From NCBI GenBank assembly GCA_011523825.1, contig WTFX01000011.1, forward strand, positions 38,245-102,244: a DNA stretch of 64,000 bases, in the 5' to 3' direction. Position numbers and translations under genes: made by a program. The notes beneath the pieces are model-generated. The model did no database searches, was not told the origin of the DNA, and saw nothing but the letters and a program-made list of their open reading frames with translations. Each line of letters opens with the position of its first letter. Position 1 is the stretch's first letter. This stretch comes from Microthrixaceae bacterium. Lineage in GTDB: Bacteria; Actinomycetota; Acidimicrobiia; Acidimicrobiales; Poriferisodalaceae. Positions 46,982 to 55,349 of this stretch are shown piece after piece.

Positions 46982-47449
46982 TCAGGCGTCGCCCATCTCG
47001 ACCATCGCGGCTTCTGAGCGGCGCGCCATCTCGTCGGGGTCGACGTCTTCGATGTGGGTGGTGAGGTTCCAGCGGTGGCCCCACGGGTCCTCGATCATCC
47101 CGGAGCGGTCGCCGTAGAACTGGTCCACGATCGGCCGCACCTCAGTGGCACCCGCCGCGAGCGCAGCAGCGAATGTTGCGTCGACGTCTTCCACATACAC
47201 GCTCATCTGCACAGGCGAGCCGCCGTAGTGCTTGGGCGAGTGGAACTCCATCTCGGGGAATTCGTCGGCCACCATGATGAGCGAGTCGCCTAGTTGCAAC
47301 TCGGAGTGGCCGATCCTGCCGCCCATGTCAATGCGCATCCGCTCAGTCATCCCGAGCACATCGGTGTAGAACGCGATCGCGTCTGCGGCGCCGTCGATGC
47401 TCATTGACGCCGAGATACGCGGGTAGTCGTCGGGGATGGGCTTCACCAT
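46982..47449 (-). CDS. VOC family (glyoxalase/bleomycin-resistance-like) protein
   Basis: A 155-residue vicinal-oxygen-chelate protein resembling the PhnB/YdeG-type: AIAFYTDVLGMTERMRIDMG, GHSELQLGDSLIMVADEFPE, VQMSVYVEDVDATFAAALAA and FYGDRSGMIEDPWGHRWNLT, with Glu/His candidates for metal binding. The catalytic activity is unknown. ATG 47449 begins MVKPIPDDYPRISASMSIDG. It lies 88 bases downstream of the UGSC-family gene. A weak GACCA/TGGTC hairpin overlaps its stop. Confidence 0.86.
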   Translation of the reverse strand: MVKPIPDDYPRISASMSIDGAADAIAFYTDVLGMTERMRIDMGGRIGHSELQLGDSLIMVADEFPEMEFHSPKHYGGSPVQMSVYVEDVDATFAAALAAGATEVRPIVDQFYGDRSGMIEDPWGHRWNLTTHIEDVDPDEMARRSEAAMVEMGDA

Positions 47450-47537
47450 TGCGATGTGCTCCTGAGTTCGGGAAGCCCGGCGCCTGGGCCGGAGCGTTCG
47501 TCGGTGCGGTCCGCCGGTCCGCGGGCGCAGCCCGAAG

Positions 47538-48056
47538 CTAGTGCGCGACCAGCACCCTGACGGCCTGCTCCACCGCAGTCTGGGCGCGGGCTTCGAGCCC
47601 TGCCTCATCCGCGCTGGCGATGGGGTGTTCGATCACCGTGAAGGGATGGTCCGGCACACCCTGCACGCGGGCCATCAGCTCGGCGGCACTCACAAAGGCA
47701 CTGGTCATGACACTGACCGCGGGCACGCCGATCCGTTCGGCGGCGACGGCGTCGTGCAGACTGCACGACGAGCAGCTGCCTCAGTCGCCTACACCGGCGA
47801 GCACGGCATCCCAGCCCATCGCCTCGGCCAGCAGCTCATGCTGGGCAGGCGCGCTGTAGTTGGGCTTGATCCGGCGGATCACCTTGGCCACGCCGTGGCG
47901 GTCGCGCAGGAGCCGTTCCATGTGGTCGAAGAACGGCCGGGTGTTCTCCTTGCCATTCGAGATGATCCCGATGGTGGCGCCTTCGAGCGTGGCGAGCCGC
48001 GCCGGTGCTGCGAACCCTTCCGGATCCTGTTCGTGAGTCGGGTTCAGCAGTTCCAC
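47538..48056 (-). CDS. UGSC-family selenoprotein (in-frame TGA as selenocysteine)
   Basis: A 172-residue protein if the TGA at 47783-47781 is read as selenocysteine (residue 92). The frame runs unbroken through it: WDAVLAGVGD, U, GSCSSCSLHDAVAAE, then GVPAVSVMTSAFVSAAELMA and VPDHPFTVIEHPIASADE. The motif at the stop is U-G-S-C, after which the 'UGSC family (seleno)protein' is named, so a sequencing error or pseudogene is unlikely. A perfect hairpin (47751-47769) starts 11 bases after the TGA, where a bacterial SECIS is expected. GTG 48056 has AAGGAGGG upstream. The function is unknown; a redox or thiol role is inferred from U/C spacing (U92, C95, C98). Upstream genes at 48187 and 49007 probably belong to the same unit. 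Confidence 0.9.
47751..47769 (-). promoter_or_regulatory. candidate bacterial SECIS hairpin
   Basis: On the mRNA strand GTCGTGCAGTCTGCACGAC folds into a 7-8-bp perfect stem (GTCGTGC with GCACGAC) with loop AGTCT, containing the G-T that bacterial SECIS loops usually carry. It begins 11 bases after the TGA of the UGSC gene, the right distance for SelB recognition. Confidence 0.75.
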
Positions 48057-48186
48057 CCTGCCCTCCTTGTTGGCCTGAGTCGACAGCTTGCATCGGCGAG
48101 CACCGGTCAGCTACATGCTGCCACGCGCACTGCGCTGAATTGCGAGCTGGTCGAGCGGCCGCCCGCATCGCCTGCCGCTCGGCCTG

Positions 48187-48957
48187 TCAACCGTTGATTC
48201 CGTCGAAACCGGCGTACAGGAACTCGAACACGGCACTGGCGGGGTCTCCGGCAGAGATGATCTCCGCGTACGGCAGCGAGGCCCCGCCGAACGCGTCATC
48301 GTTCCAGTAGGTGTCGCTGCGATCCACCTTGCCCCACGGTCCCACGTAGGCATACGGGAACGGGTGCGCAGCGTCGCCGGGCGACAGGCCATAGGTGGCC
48401 CGTGTCTGGGCGTGGCCAATCGCCGTCGCGATGTCGAAGTGGCCGGGCCAGAGCTGGATCTCGTCCGGATCTGCGGCACCGGGCAGCTCATGCAACTGGT
48501 CCAGCGCCTGCTTGCCGAGCCGGAACCAGGCAACCAGGTGCGCTCCCAGCTCCGGGCTCACCCGCAGCCAGCGGTCGACGTCGCCGAGCTCCGGGCTGTC
48601 GTGTTCGCGCGCCTCTGTGCCGGGCGACACCCCGGCGAACTTGGCCGCCGCCGACAGCGTGGTGATGTGGGCGCTGCGCAGGGTGCCGCCTTCGGTGGCG
48701 AACAGCTCGTCGCCATCGATCCACACCTGGCATTCCATCTCGCCGGCCCGGCCCATCGTCACTTCGAAGACCGGCGTGCCGAAGCCCACGTCAAGGCTGC
48801 GGAGGCCGAACCTGCCGGTGGCGACTCGACGTGCCTCGCCGAGCACGGCGTACGCCAGCCGGTGATAGTCCTCGACGGCGGCCAGGTAACTGTCGGGCAG
48901 CTCCCGCAGCAGCCCCGCGCGTGTCAGTTCGCCTCGCACGAGCGCATTGTCCTCCAT
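48187..48957 (-). CDS. conserved hypothetical protein beside the UGSC gene
   Basis: A 256-residue cytoplasmic protein without signal or membrane helices. I do not recognise a named domain. Distinct blocks are RSLDVGFGTPVFEVTMGRAG, DEIQLWPGHFDIATAIGHAQ, THR-containing RATYGLSPGDAAHPFPYAYV and VGPWGKVDRSDTYWNDDAFG. The WPGHFD and GDxxHPxPYxYVGPW stretches look like a conserved core and I believe similar actinobacterial proteins exist, unnamed. It lies between the UGSC gene (130 bases downstream) and the 356-residue gene upstream (49 bases), on the same strand. Confidence 0.72.
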   Translation of the reverse strand: MEDNALVRGELTRAGLLRELPDSYLAAVEDYHRLAYAVLGEARRVATGRFGLRSLDVGFGTPVFEVTMGRAGEMECQVWIDGDELFATEGGTLRSAHITTLSAAAKFAGVSPGTEAREHDSPELGDVDRWLRVSPELGAHLVAWFRLGKQALDQLHELPGAADPDEIQLWPGHFDIATAIGHAQTRATYGLSPGDAAHPFPYAYVGPWGKVDRSDTYWNDDAFGGASLPYAEIISAGDPASAVFEFLYAGFDGING

Positions 48958-49006
48958 GTGCCGAGTCTTGCGCGGCGTTCAGATCATGCGGTCGCGGCTG
49001 GCGGGC

Positions 49007-50077
49007 TCAGCGCACTTCGCAGTCGACGCAGGCGCCGACCGCCACCGTGGCTGCGTGGCTTCGGGTGCCGAGCCAAGGCGGGATGACTGCTGCAAAGCCG
49101 CCTGCCGGACCGCCTGCGGCAACGATCAGCAGGTCTTCCGGCGATTCGAGCGCCGGATAGGTGCGTTCGGCGCGATCCTTGACGACCGCTCCCTTGCCGA
49201 CGGTCGCCCAATCGCCCCGGCGCACCTGGGCCCGCTCGTACACGCAATTCGCGATGTCGTCCTTGGTCCAGCCGGCCGCATCGAAGTGGGTTCGCAGCTG
49301 CGGGGGCAATACCACCACGTAGTTGCCGGGCCAGATGGAGTAGTTGAGCTGGTTGGCCCGAATCTCTGCTGCGAGGGTGTCGCAGAGCTCGGCAGGGTCG
49401 GTGGTCCACTCGTTCATGACCTGCCGGGGCGCCATCGACGCCACCGCGGTCACCGACGACACGTGGCCCTGCTCGGCGAGCGCTGTACCGAGCCGCTGAT
49501 CGCCGAGCGAGATCCAGCCCGTGGCCTCCTCATCCTCGGCGATGCAGTAGCCGAGCTTGCCGGGATGACCCAAGGTGGAGCGGTCAATGCCGCCGGGCTT
49601 GACGTCGAGCACGTTGGCCAGCACCAGCCGCACTGCCCGTGCGATGACCGCCCGCGACCGGTCGGCCCCCCCGAGCACGCTGAACGTGGCGTCCATGGCC
49701 AGCTCGTGCCGGATAGGTCCGTTGACGATCAGCAGGACTGCGCAGCCGCCGGTGGAGGCCGTTGGGCCGTGCAACCCGAACTCAGGCTGCAGCAGGGCGG
49801 TGAGCGCGGTGACGACGACCGGGAAGTGCGGCGGCAGGCAACCTGCCATCACGGCGTTGATGGCGGCTTTCTCAGCGGTGATGGCACGGGCCCGCACCGG
49901 CTCGATGCCGATGAGATGGTCCGGTGCCAGCATCGCCCAGTCCAAGCAGGCGGCCACGGCGTCGTCGGTGGGGGGTACCACGGGCAACCCGTCTGTCCAG
50001 CCGCGCGAGTGAAATGCCTCCTGCGCTTCGAAGAGGTCGTCGACCATGACACGGCCCGATGCAAGCTTCACCGACAC
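49007..50077 (-). CDS. conserved hypothetical protein, UGSC-associated
   Basis: A 356-residue protein. Conserved-looking blocks are FHSRGWTDGLPVVPPTDDAV (near residue 22), AEKAAINAVMAGCLPPHFPV, FGLHGPTASTGGCAVLLIVN, NGPIRHELAMDATF, HPGKLGYCIAEDEEATGWIS and the C-terminal VGACVDCEVR with a CxxC. From memory, proteins with the 'GWTDGLPVVPPT...AINAVMAGC' pattern often neighbour UGSC-family genes; unverified. No known catalytic motif is recognised. The three cysteine-containing blocks make a redox role possible (inference). GTG 50077 was used; a second GTG lies six bases downstream. Confidence 0.72.
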   Translation of the reverse strand: MSVKLASGRVMVDDLFEAQEAFHSRGWTDGLPVVPPTDDAVAACLDWAMLAPDHLIGIEPVRARAITAEKAAINAVMAGCLPPHFPVVVTALTALLQPEFGLHGPTASTGGCAVLLIVNGPIRHELAMDATFSVLGGADRSRAVIARAVRLVLANVLDVKPGGIDRSTLGHPGKLGYCIAEDEEATGWISLGDQRLGTALAEQGHVSSVTAVASMAPRQVMNEWTTDPAELCDTLAAEIRANQLNYSIWPGNYVVVLPPQLRTHFDAAGWTKDDIANCVYERAQVRRGDWATVGKGAVVKDRAERTYPALESPEDLLIVAAGGPAGGFAAVIPPWLGTRSHAATVAVGACVDCEVR

Positions 50078-50116
50078 GACCCTACGCTTCGGTCAGTTGA
50101 CGCGGACTGTCGCGTA

Positions 50117-50893
50117 CTAACTCCGTTCAAGCAGTCCCGAGAGCAGGCCGCGGGAGTCGTCGGACATCGGCCCCGCGGCGTTGGCCAGCACTCGCGACGA
50201 CAGCCGCTCGAACGGCAGCGACTGCAGCCATACCCAGCCGGTGCCCGACACGGTTGCCAGGAACAGTCCCTCTCCGCCGAAGAACATCGACTTGAGGTTG
50301 CCCGCCCGCTCGATCGTGTAGTTGAGCGACGGCTGCAGAGCGACCAGGCAGCCGGTGTCGAGCCGGATGGTCTGGTTGTTGAGTTGGACGGCCTTGATCG
50401 AGCCGCCTGCGTGCAGGAAGGCCATGCCGTCGCCGGACAGGCGCTGGAGAATGAAACCCTCGCCGCCGAACAGCCCCGTGCCGATGCCGCGCTGCCAGGC
50501 GATGTCGAGCTTGGTGCCCATTGCCGCGCACAGGAACGCATCGCGCTGGGCGATGATCTCGCCGCCCATCTCAGCGAGATTCACCGGGATGATCTTGCCG
50601 GGGTAGCCCGCTGCGAAGCCGACCTTCGCCTTGCCTCCGGCACTGGTGTTGGTGAAGTGGGTGAGGAACAGCGATTCGCCAGAAATGACGCGCTTGCCGG
50701 CGCCCTTGAGCTTTCCCCACATGCCCGAGCTGGGCTCGGAGCCATCGCCCATGACGGACTCAAACGAGACACCGTCTTCGATGAACATCATCGTGCCCGC
50801 TTCGCCGACGACGGTCTCGCCGGGATCCAGCTCGACCTCGACGAACTGCATGTCGTCGCCGAAGATCTGATAGTCGACTTCGTGGCTCTGCAT
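50117..50893 (-). CDS. AIM24 family (TIGR00266-type) protein
   Basis: A 258-residue beta-helix-like protein of the AIM24/DUF124 family: [80 protein letters not shown] and [20 protein letters not shown] with repeated Gly-Glu-Gly turns. The biochemical function is unknown in bacteria; some members are membrane-stress related. ATG 50893 begins the conserved domain. It stands 39 bases upstream of the UGSC-associated gene, but whether it belongs to that unit is unclear. Confidence 0.87.
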   Translation of the reverse strand: MQSHEVDYQIFGDDMQFVEVELDPGETVVGEAGTMMFIEDGVSFESVMGDGSEPSSGMWGKLKGAGKRVISGESLFLTHFTNTSAGGKAKVGFAAGYPGKIIPVNLAEMGGEIIAQRDAFLCAAMGTKLDIAWQRGIGTGLFGGEGFILQRLSGDGMAFLHAGGSIKAVQLNNQTIRLDTGCLVALQPSLNYTIERAGNLKSMFFGGEGLFLATVSGTGWVWLQSLPFERLSSRVLANAAGPMSDDSRGLLSGLLERS

Positions 50894-50980
50894 GACTCTC
50901 CTAGATACGAGCCGCGTGCAAGCGCGCGGCATCAATGGCCCACGGTACCCCTCACTATATGGCCCTCAGAGTCAGCGGTC

Positions 50981-52129
50981 TCAGGCTGCGTTGGCCGCCA
51001 GACGGTCGCCGCCGACGGGCAGCTTGGAGAGATCGATGTCGTACAGCTCGGCCGAGTTGTTGCACAGGATGTCGCGCTGCTGCTCTGGCGTCAGATGCGC
51101 CGAGTGCTCGTCGAGCAGCTCTTGGCTCCACGGCCAGGTGCTGTCGGAGTGCGGGAAGTCGTTCGCCCACAGCAGCCGCTTGTGGTTGACGTCGTTCACC
51201 ATCTTGAAAGCCACCCAGTCGTCCTGGAAGGTCGTGTAGATGTGCTCGCTGAAGTACTCGCTGGGCAGCTTGGACAGCTCCTGACCCGGCGGCAGCCAGT
51301 ACCGGTGGCGCTTGTAGGCATGGTCCATCCGGTACATGAAGTGCGGCACCCAGCCCGCATCGGCCTCGACGCACACCACACGCAAGCCGGGATTGCGTTC
51401 GAACACGCCGCCGAATACCAGCGTGCCCATGATGTCCTGGTTGGCCCGGATGATGGTCATGAAGGCGTTCGCCTTCGGACCCCGAGGCCGGCCTTGGCCA
51501 CGGCTGGTGAGGATGTGCCACGACACCGGCAGATTGAGATCGACCGCGGCCTGCCAGAACGGGTCCCAGCGGGGATCGTCGAAGTCGAACTCGGTATGGG
51601 GGTTGCCTGACATCATCACGCCGCGCATGCCCGCTTCGGCCATGGCCTCGATGTCGGATATGGCCTCTTCCACCGAGCGGAGTGCGGTCTGCCCCACCGC
51701 CAGCAGCCGGTCGGTGTCCACCGAGCAGTAGTCAGCAATCCAGCGGTTGTAGGCGTCCATGGCCGCCTTCTTGTAATCGGGATCGGAGTGGTTGCACAGC
51801 ACCATGCCCACCGATGGGTAGATCACCTCAGCAGAAACACCGTCGCGGTCCTGGTCGGCAGTCCGCGTGGCGGGGTCGTAGCTGCTGGCCGGCAGTTCCT
51901 CGTAGGCGGCGCTGCGCTTGAGCTCCTCGGGCTTCTGACCTGCGGCAGCGATGAGGCCCATGTCGATGGTGCGCTTCATGCCGTCGATCACATAGACGTC
52001 GCCGCGTTCCTCGGTCCACTCCACCCGCGGCGCCACATCCCGCCACTTCGGATCGATGTAGTCGACGTAGGTGTTGCGAGCCTCCGCGATGTGCGAGTCG
52101 GCCGAGATGATCGGATAGTCGACGTCCAC
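50981..52129 (-). CDS. amidohydrolase family protein (amidohydrolase 2)
   Basis: A 382-residue TIM-barrel metal-dependent hydrolase: the N-terminal DYPIISADSHIAEARNTYVD holds the DxH metal motif, VSAEVIYPSVGMVLCNHSDP follows, and near residue 225 LNLPVSWHILTSRGQG gives the conserved His. RLLWANDFPHSDSTWPWSQE is the C-terminal Asp-x-x-His signature. The family decarboxylates or hydrolyses aromatic or lactone substrates; the specific substrate is unknown. GTG 52129 follows GGAGGGG by three to five bases. It lies 62 bases after the VWA gene on the same strand. Confidence 0.88.
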   Translation of the reverse strand: MDVDYPIISADSHIAEARNTYVDYIDPKWRDVAPRVEWTEERGDVYVIDGMKRTIDMGLIAAAGQKPEELKRSAAYEELPASSYDPATRTADQDRDGVSAEVIYPSVGMVLCNHSDPDYKKAAMDAYNRWIADYCSVDTDRLLAVGQTALRSVEEAISDIEAMAEAGMRGVMMSGNPHTEFDFDDPRWDPFWQAAVDLNLPVSWHILTSRGQGRPRGPKANAFMTIIRANQDIMGTLVFGGVFERNPGLRVVCVEADAGWVPHFMYRMDHAYKRHRYWLPPGQELSKLPSEYFSEHIYTTFQDDWVAFKMVNDVNHKRLLWANDFPHSDSTWPWSQELLDEHSAHLTPEQQRDILCNNSAELYDIDLSKLPVGGDRLAANAA

Positions 52130-52191
52130 GTTCCCCTCCAGGTCCAGCCCCGTCGGCGAGCGTACTGTCCTGACCCGAAGCACTGCCGAGA

Positions 52192-53082
52192 TCAGGCGGA
52201 GCGTCGCCGCATTCCCTCCTCGGCCTCGCGCACTCCCCCGAAGAAGTCGTCACTGGTCTCCGCCCGCAGTCCGACAGTCATTGCGCCCCGTTCTCGCTGT
52301 GCCCGGCTCACCGACGCGAAGGCCTCGTCGACGCCCTCAGAGGAGGCTTGGTAGTTCTGCACGCTCCGCGCATCGAACCCCAGACGTGCCGATTCGGCGT
52401 ACGAGTCTTGGTTGGCACCCATGAATACGAAGGCCCAGCCCTGCTCCCGGCGTTTGGTGATGAGGTTGTGGATGTCGTCCGCTGAGTAGTCGGTGCTGGC
52501 GTTCTCGTACCCATCGGTCACGATGACCACGGTTTGATCCTCCGGCTTCTTGCCTGCCTGAGCGCGCTGGGAGATCCGCTGGTCCGCGGAACCGATCAGT
52601 CTCGCGACAGCGTCGAACAGCGGCGTCAGACCCCGCGGCTCGTACTGCTCCAGAGCGTGCGGATCGGCCTTTTGCACCGAGACATTGTCGACGAGCAACT
52701 CGAACGGCTCCTCCGAGTCGAACTGGGCCACCGTGAGCCGACACGTGCCGGGCTCGGCCGCTTGCTCGGCGATGAACCGGTTCACGCCCTTGACGACGGC
52801 GGCTTCCAGCCCGGACATGGACCCGGATCGATCGAGCAACATCCACACCTTCGTCCGGCCAGACGATGTCCTCCCCGACCCTTTGCCGCCCTGTCGGCCC
52901 GTCGTCTTCTGGCCAGTGGCGCTCGGGCCCGTCCTGCTCTCCTTGGCCGTGGCCGTCTGGGCGCTCTCCGCTTGCGGTCCACCCTCTGGCTCAGCACCGC
53001 TCTCGTCACTTCGCTCCCACGGTGCGGTGACGCTCCGCTCAAGCTCGCCGTCTAGGCCACCGTTGGTTGATGATGTTCCCAT
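52192..53082 (-). CDS. VWA-domain protein with disordered N-terminus
   Basis: A 296-residue protein. Residues 1-80 are low-complexity Ser/Gly/Glu/Thr (ATAKESRTGPSATGQKTTGR). A von Willebrand A domain then follows: VWMLLDRSGSMSGLEAAVVK (the MIDAS DxSxS motif at about residue 85), PRGLTPLFDAVARLIGSADQ (MIDAS Thr) and TVVIVTDGYENASTDYSADD (MIDAS Asp). There is no signal peptide, so it is probably intracellular. VWA proteins of this kind often act as adaptors for AAA ATPases, but none is nearby. ATG 53082 (GGAAAGAG upstream) was chosen; ATG 53097 is close. Confidence 0.85.
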   Translation of the reverse strand: MGTSSTNGGLDGELERSVTAPWERSDESGAEPEGGPQAESAQTATAKESRTGPSATGQKTTGRQGGKGSGRTSSGRTKVWMLLDRSGSMSGLEAAVVKGVNRFIAEQAAEPGTCRLTVAQFDSEEPFELLVDNVSVQKADPHALEQYEPRGLTPLFDAVARLIGSADQRISQRAQAGKKPEDQTVVIVTDGYENASTDYSADDIHNLITKRREQGWAFVFMGANQDSYAESARLGFDARSVQNYQASSEGVDEAFASVSRAQRERGAMTVGLRAETSDDFFGGVREAEEGMRRRSA

Positions 53083-53186
53083 TCTCTTTCCTCTCATCCA
53101 AACTCCGACTCGTCCGCTGACAAAGCCGAACTTGCCGGGTTGCGGGGCCGCTGATCGGCCGCCGCCTGACTGGTTTCCAAGGTAAA

Positions 53187-53200
53187 GAGGGGGTGTTACA
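53187..53200. repeat. flanking motif, copy downstream of the HNH gene
   Basis: GAGGGGGTGTTACA, 89 bases past the DUF222-HNH stop, matches GAAGGGGGTGTCACA at 54756-54770 just before the gene apart from two positions. It lies in direct orientation with the other copy, as for ends or targets of a mobile element. Confidence 0.5.
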
Positions 53201-53289
53201 TCAATGCTCTCGGGGCGAGCAGAGCAGCAGCGCGACACCGCGTCCGGCACCACCGACGAACGAGGCGGCTCGGTGCCCCAGTGTGGGTT

Positions 53290-54741
53290 CTAGGGCGCCC
53301 GGGGTTGAGCGGCTCGGGCTCGGGCTGCGTTTGCAGGTTCGGGTTCGGTTGTGTGGGTTGTGGTCCAGGTGCCGTCGGGCTGGGGGACCATTGTGTGGCC
53401 GTGCTGGTGGAGATGGTGGTGGTGTCGGTGGCACAGCAGCACCAAGTTGTCGAGGTCGGTTCGGCCGCCGTGGATCCAGTGGTGGACGTGGTGGGCGTCG
53501 CAGCGAGAGGGGGGTTCCGCGCAGCCGGGCCATTGGCAGTGTCTGTCGCGTGCGATGAGCAGCCGCCGCAGCCGCAACGAGACTGTTCGGGTCGAACGGC
53601 CGGCGTCGGCTGGTCCGCCGGGGCCGCCGAGGATCATGGGGATGATCTCGGCGTCGCAGGCGAGGCGTCGCACGATCTCGGGCGGCAGTTCGACGCCAGC
53701 ATCAGTCAGGCCCGCGACGTCCGTTTGGCCCCGCAACGCGTCGAGCCCGATCAGCACGCTGATCTGCGCCGGCGGCAGCCGCCGCTCGGGATTGCCCGCA
53801 GCGGGCTCGTGTGTCGGGAGGCGATCGGGTCGGCTGCGTGCGCGGAGCCGGTCGACGGCTGCTGAGTCGGTGTCGGTGAGGGTGATGCCCGCCAAGGCGT
53901 AGGCGAGAACGTCGGCGTCGCGCTGGGCGGGGGTGCGGCGCTCGCTGCGGACCTGCTTGTCGTCGAGCCAGTACTGGCGACGCAGCGCCTCGAGATTGGC
54001 TTCGACCGCGGCGCCGACCTCGGGGTCGAGCTTGGCCCACAGCCGCAGCATTCCTTCGTGGTCGCGCTGCCAGCCCGCGCTGCGAGCCTGACGCTGCCGC
54101 TCGAATCGCTCCATCGGGGTTTCGACCGAGTGGTCGGCTTCGGCTTGGCGCACCCGTCGGCGGGTGGCGTCGGTGTCCTCGCCGGCCGCTGCAGCCACCA
54201 GTTCGGCGCGCACCCCGTCAGGCACACGCGCGTCGCACAGTGCTTCGGCTTGGGAAGCGTTGATGCCGCCCTCCGACAGCGCCTCCAGCACCACGCCGTG
54301 CTCGCGGGCCTTCTCGGCACCGCGGACCATGCGGCGGGCGTCACGCTCGGACACCCCCGCCGCGTCGCGCAATGACAGGTGCGGTGCGGCATCGGGCGCC
54401 GCACCCGAGCGGCTCAACGCATCCAGCGCGCCCAGCACCTCGGCCCGGTAGCCCGCCAGCCGGTTCGCCACCCGCTCGATATCGCCCAGCACACCCAACA
54501 GCGCGTCGCGCCCCAACCCCGCCAGCGCCTCACCGCTCAACCGACACAGCGACAACGACGCCGACAGGTCGACAGTGGCGCTGCCCACGTTGGGGCTGCG
54601 GTCGGGGCCAACAGGGCCGCCGTCGGGAGCTGGATCGGTGGTGAAGAACTCAGCGGACGCTTCTTCGGCAGCGCCGCGTTCAGCGCCTACAGCAATGTCC
54701 TCGCCAGCTCGCCGGGCCCCGCCAGAGCCGTTCCTCAACAT
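53290..54741 (-). CDS. DUF222 domain HNH endonuclease (13E12-like)
   Basis: A 483-residue protein. The helical DUF222 region (residues about 70-350) has DRLRARSRPDRLPTHEPA at its end, and the C-terminal HNH nuclease has HCQWPGCAEPPSRCDAHHVH, then HHWIHGGRTDLDNLVLLCHR (His-Asn-His pattern with zinc cysteines). Closely related proteins occur in many copies in actinobacteria, including the REP13E12 repeats of Mycobacterium, and are regarded as mobile or selfish. A His/Arg-rich tail (RHHHHLHQHGH, then TTHTTEPEP) closes it. ATG 54741 is used. Matching motifs flank the gene, so it may be an element of about 1.6 kb. Confidence 0.88.
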   Translation of the reverse strand: MLRNGSGGARRAGEDIAVGAERGAAEEASAEFFTTDPAPDGGPVGPDRSPNVGSATVDLSASLSLCRLSGEALAGLGRDALLGVLGDIERVANRLAGYRAEVLGALDALSRSGAAPDAAPHLSLRDAAGVSERDARRMVRGAEKAREHGVVLEALSEGGINASQAEALCDARVPDGVRAELVAAAAGEDTDATRRRVRQAEADHSVETPMERFERQRQARSAGWQRDHEGMLRLWAKLDPEVGAAVEANLEALRRQYWLDDKQVRSERRTPAQRDADVLAYALAGITLTDTDSAAVDRLRARSRPDRLPTHEPAAGNPERRLPPAQISVLIGLDALRGQTDVAGLTDAGVELPPEIVRRLACDAEIIPMILGGPGGPADAGRSTRTVSLRLRRLLIARDRHCQWPGCAEPPSRCDAHHVHHWIHGGRTDLDNLVLLCHRHHHHLHQHGHTMVPQPDGTWTTTHTTEPEPANAARARAAQPRAP

Positions 54742-54755
54742 GGGAACAACCGTAC

Positions 54756-54770
54756 GAAGGGGGTGTCACA
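54756..54770. repeat. flanking motif, copy upstream of the HNH gene
   Basis: GAAGGGGGTGTCACA, 15 bases upstream of the DUF222-HNH start codon. See the second copy at 53187. It may be a promoter element, target site or element end. Confidence 0.5.
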
Positions 54771-54946
54771 CGAAAAGCGCGCGGCCCGCCCGTCAGCCGC
54801 CCAACCCGTGGCAGCTCGTGAGCCGAACATCAAGCTGCTCGATGTCAATCCAGTCGACGTGAGTCCGAGCGGCGTGCGCCGTCGAGCTCGCCTGTCGAAG
54901 TGCCTTCCCCGGCCTCAGACGACCTCATCTTCGTGGCATCGTCAAG

Positions 54947-55300
54947 GTGAGTCGATCTGAACGATCTCAGGAAGGGACGTCATCCCTCGGTTCCGCTGCA
55001 GAAGCCGCGGAGCCAGACGACATCGATCCGATGAGCCCTGAAGGAAGTGAATTGGGGCCCGAGGACGGCGACAGCGAACGGGTGAAGAAGATCACGGATT
55101 CCACGCTTGCGGCCGGCAGGCAGATCGCCGACACGACGGTTTCCGAGAGTCGCAAGGCGGCTGCGGGACGCGCAGGCGCAGCCGCGACCACGGCGGCGCG
55201 TACTGCAGGCGAATCGGCGGCGCGGCGAGCCAAGGCACTCGTTGACCGCAAACAGCCTGAGGATCCGGAAGTCGATCAGCCGGACACGTCAGACAACTGA
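54947..55300 (+). CDS. small hypothetical protein, alanine-rich helix
   Basis: A 117-residue protein from GTG 54947. The N-terminal half is acidic and disordered-looking (EPDDIDPMSPEGSELGPEDG), the second half an amphipathic Ala/Arg-rich helix (ESRKAAAGRAGAAATTAART). No domain is recognised. There is no strong ribosome binding site and composition is simple, so coding status is uncertain; it occupies the only sizeable plus-strand frame between two minus-strand genes. Confidence 0.45.
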   Translation: MSRSERSQEGTSSLGSAAEAAEPDDIDPMSPEGSELGPEDGDSERVKKITDSTLAAGRQIADTTVSESRKAAAGRAGAAATTAARTAGESAARRAKALVDRKQPEDPEVDQPDTSDN

Positions 55301-55349
55301 CGGACAGGAACGCCGACAAGGCCGTCCGCGGCAGCAGCGTCGAGGCAGC

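Noticed and set aside
46970..46983. GACCA/TGGTC mini-hairpin between the MFS and VOC genes as terminator
   Set aside because: Only a five-base stem, and it overlaps the VOC stop codon; too weak to call.
47781..48056. Two separate hypothetical genes (92 and 62 codons) at the UGSC locus
   Set aside because: They are one frame interrupted by a TGA exactly at the U of UGSC with a SECIS-like hairpin; selenocysteine is the better explanation.
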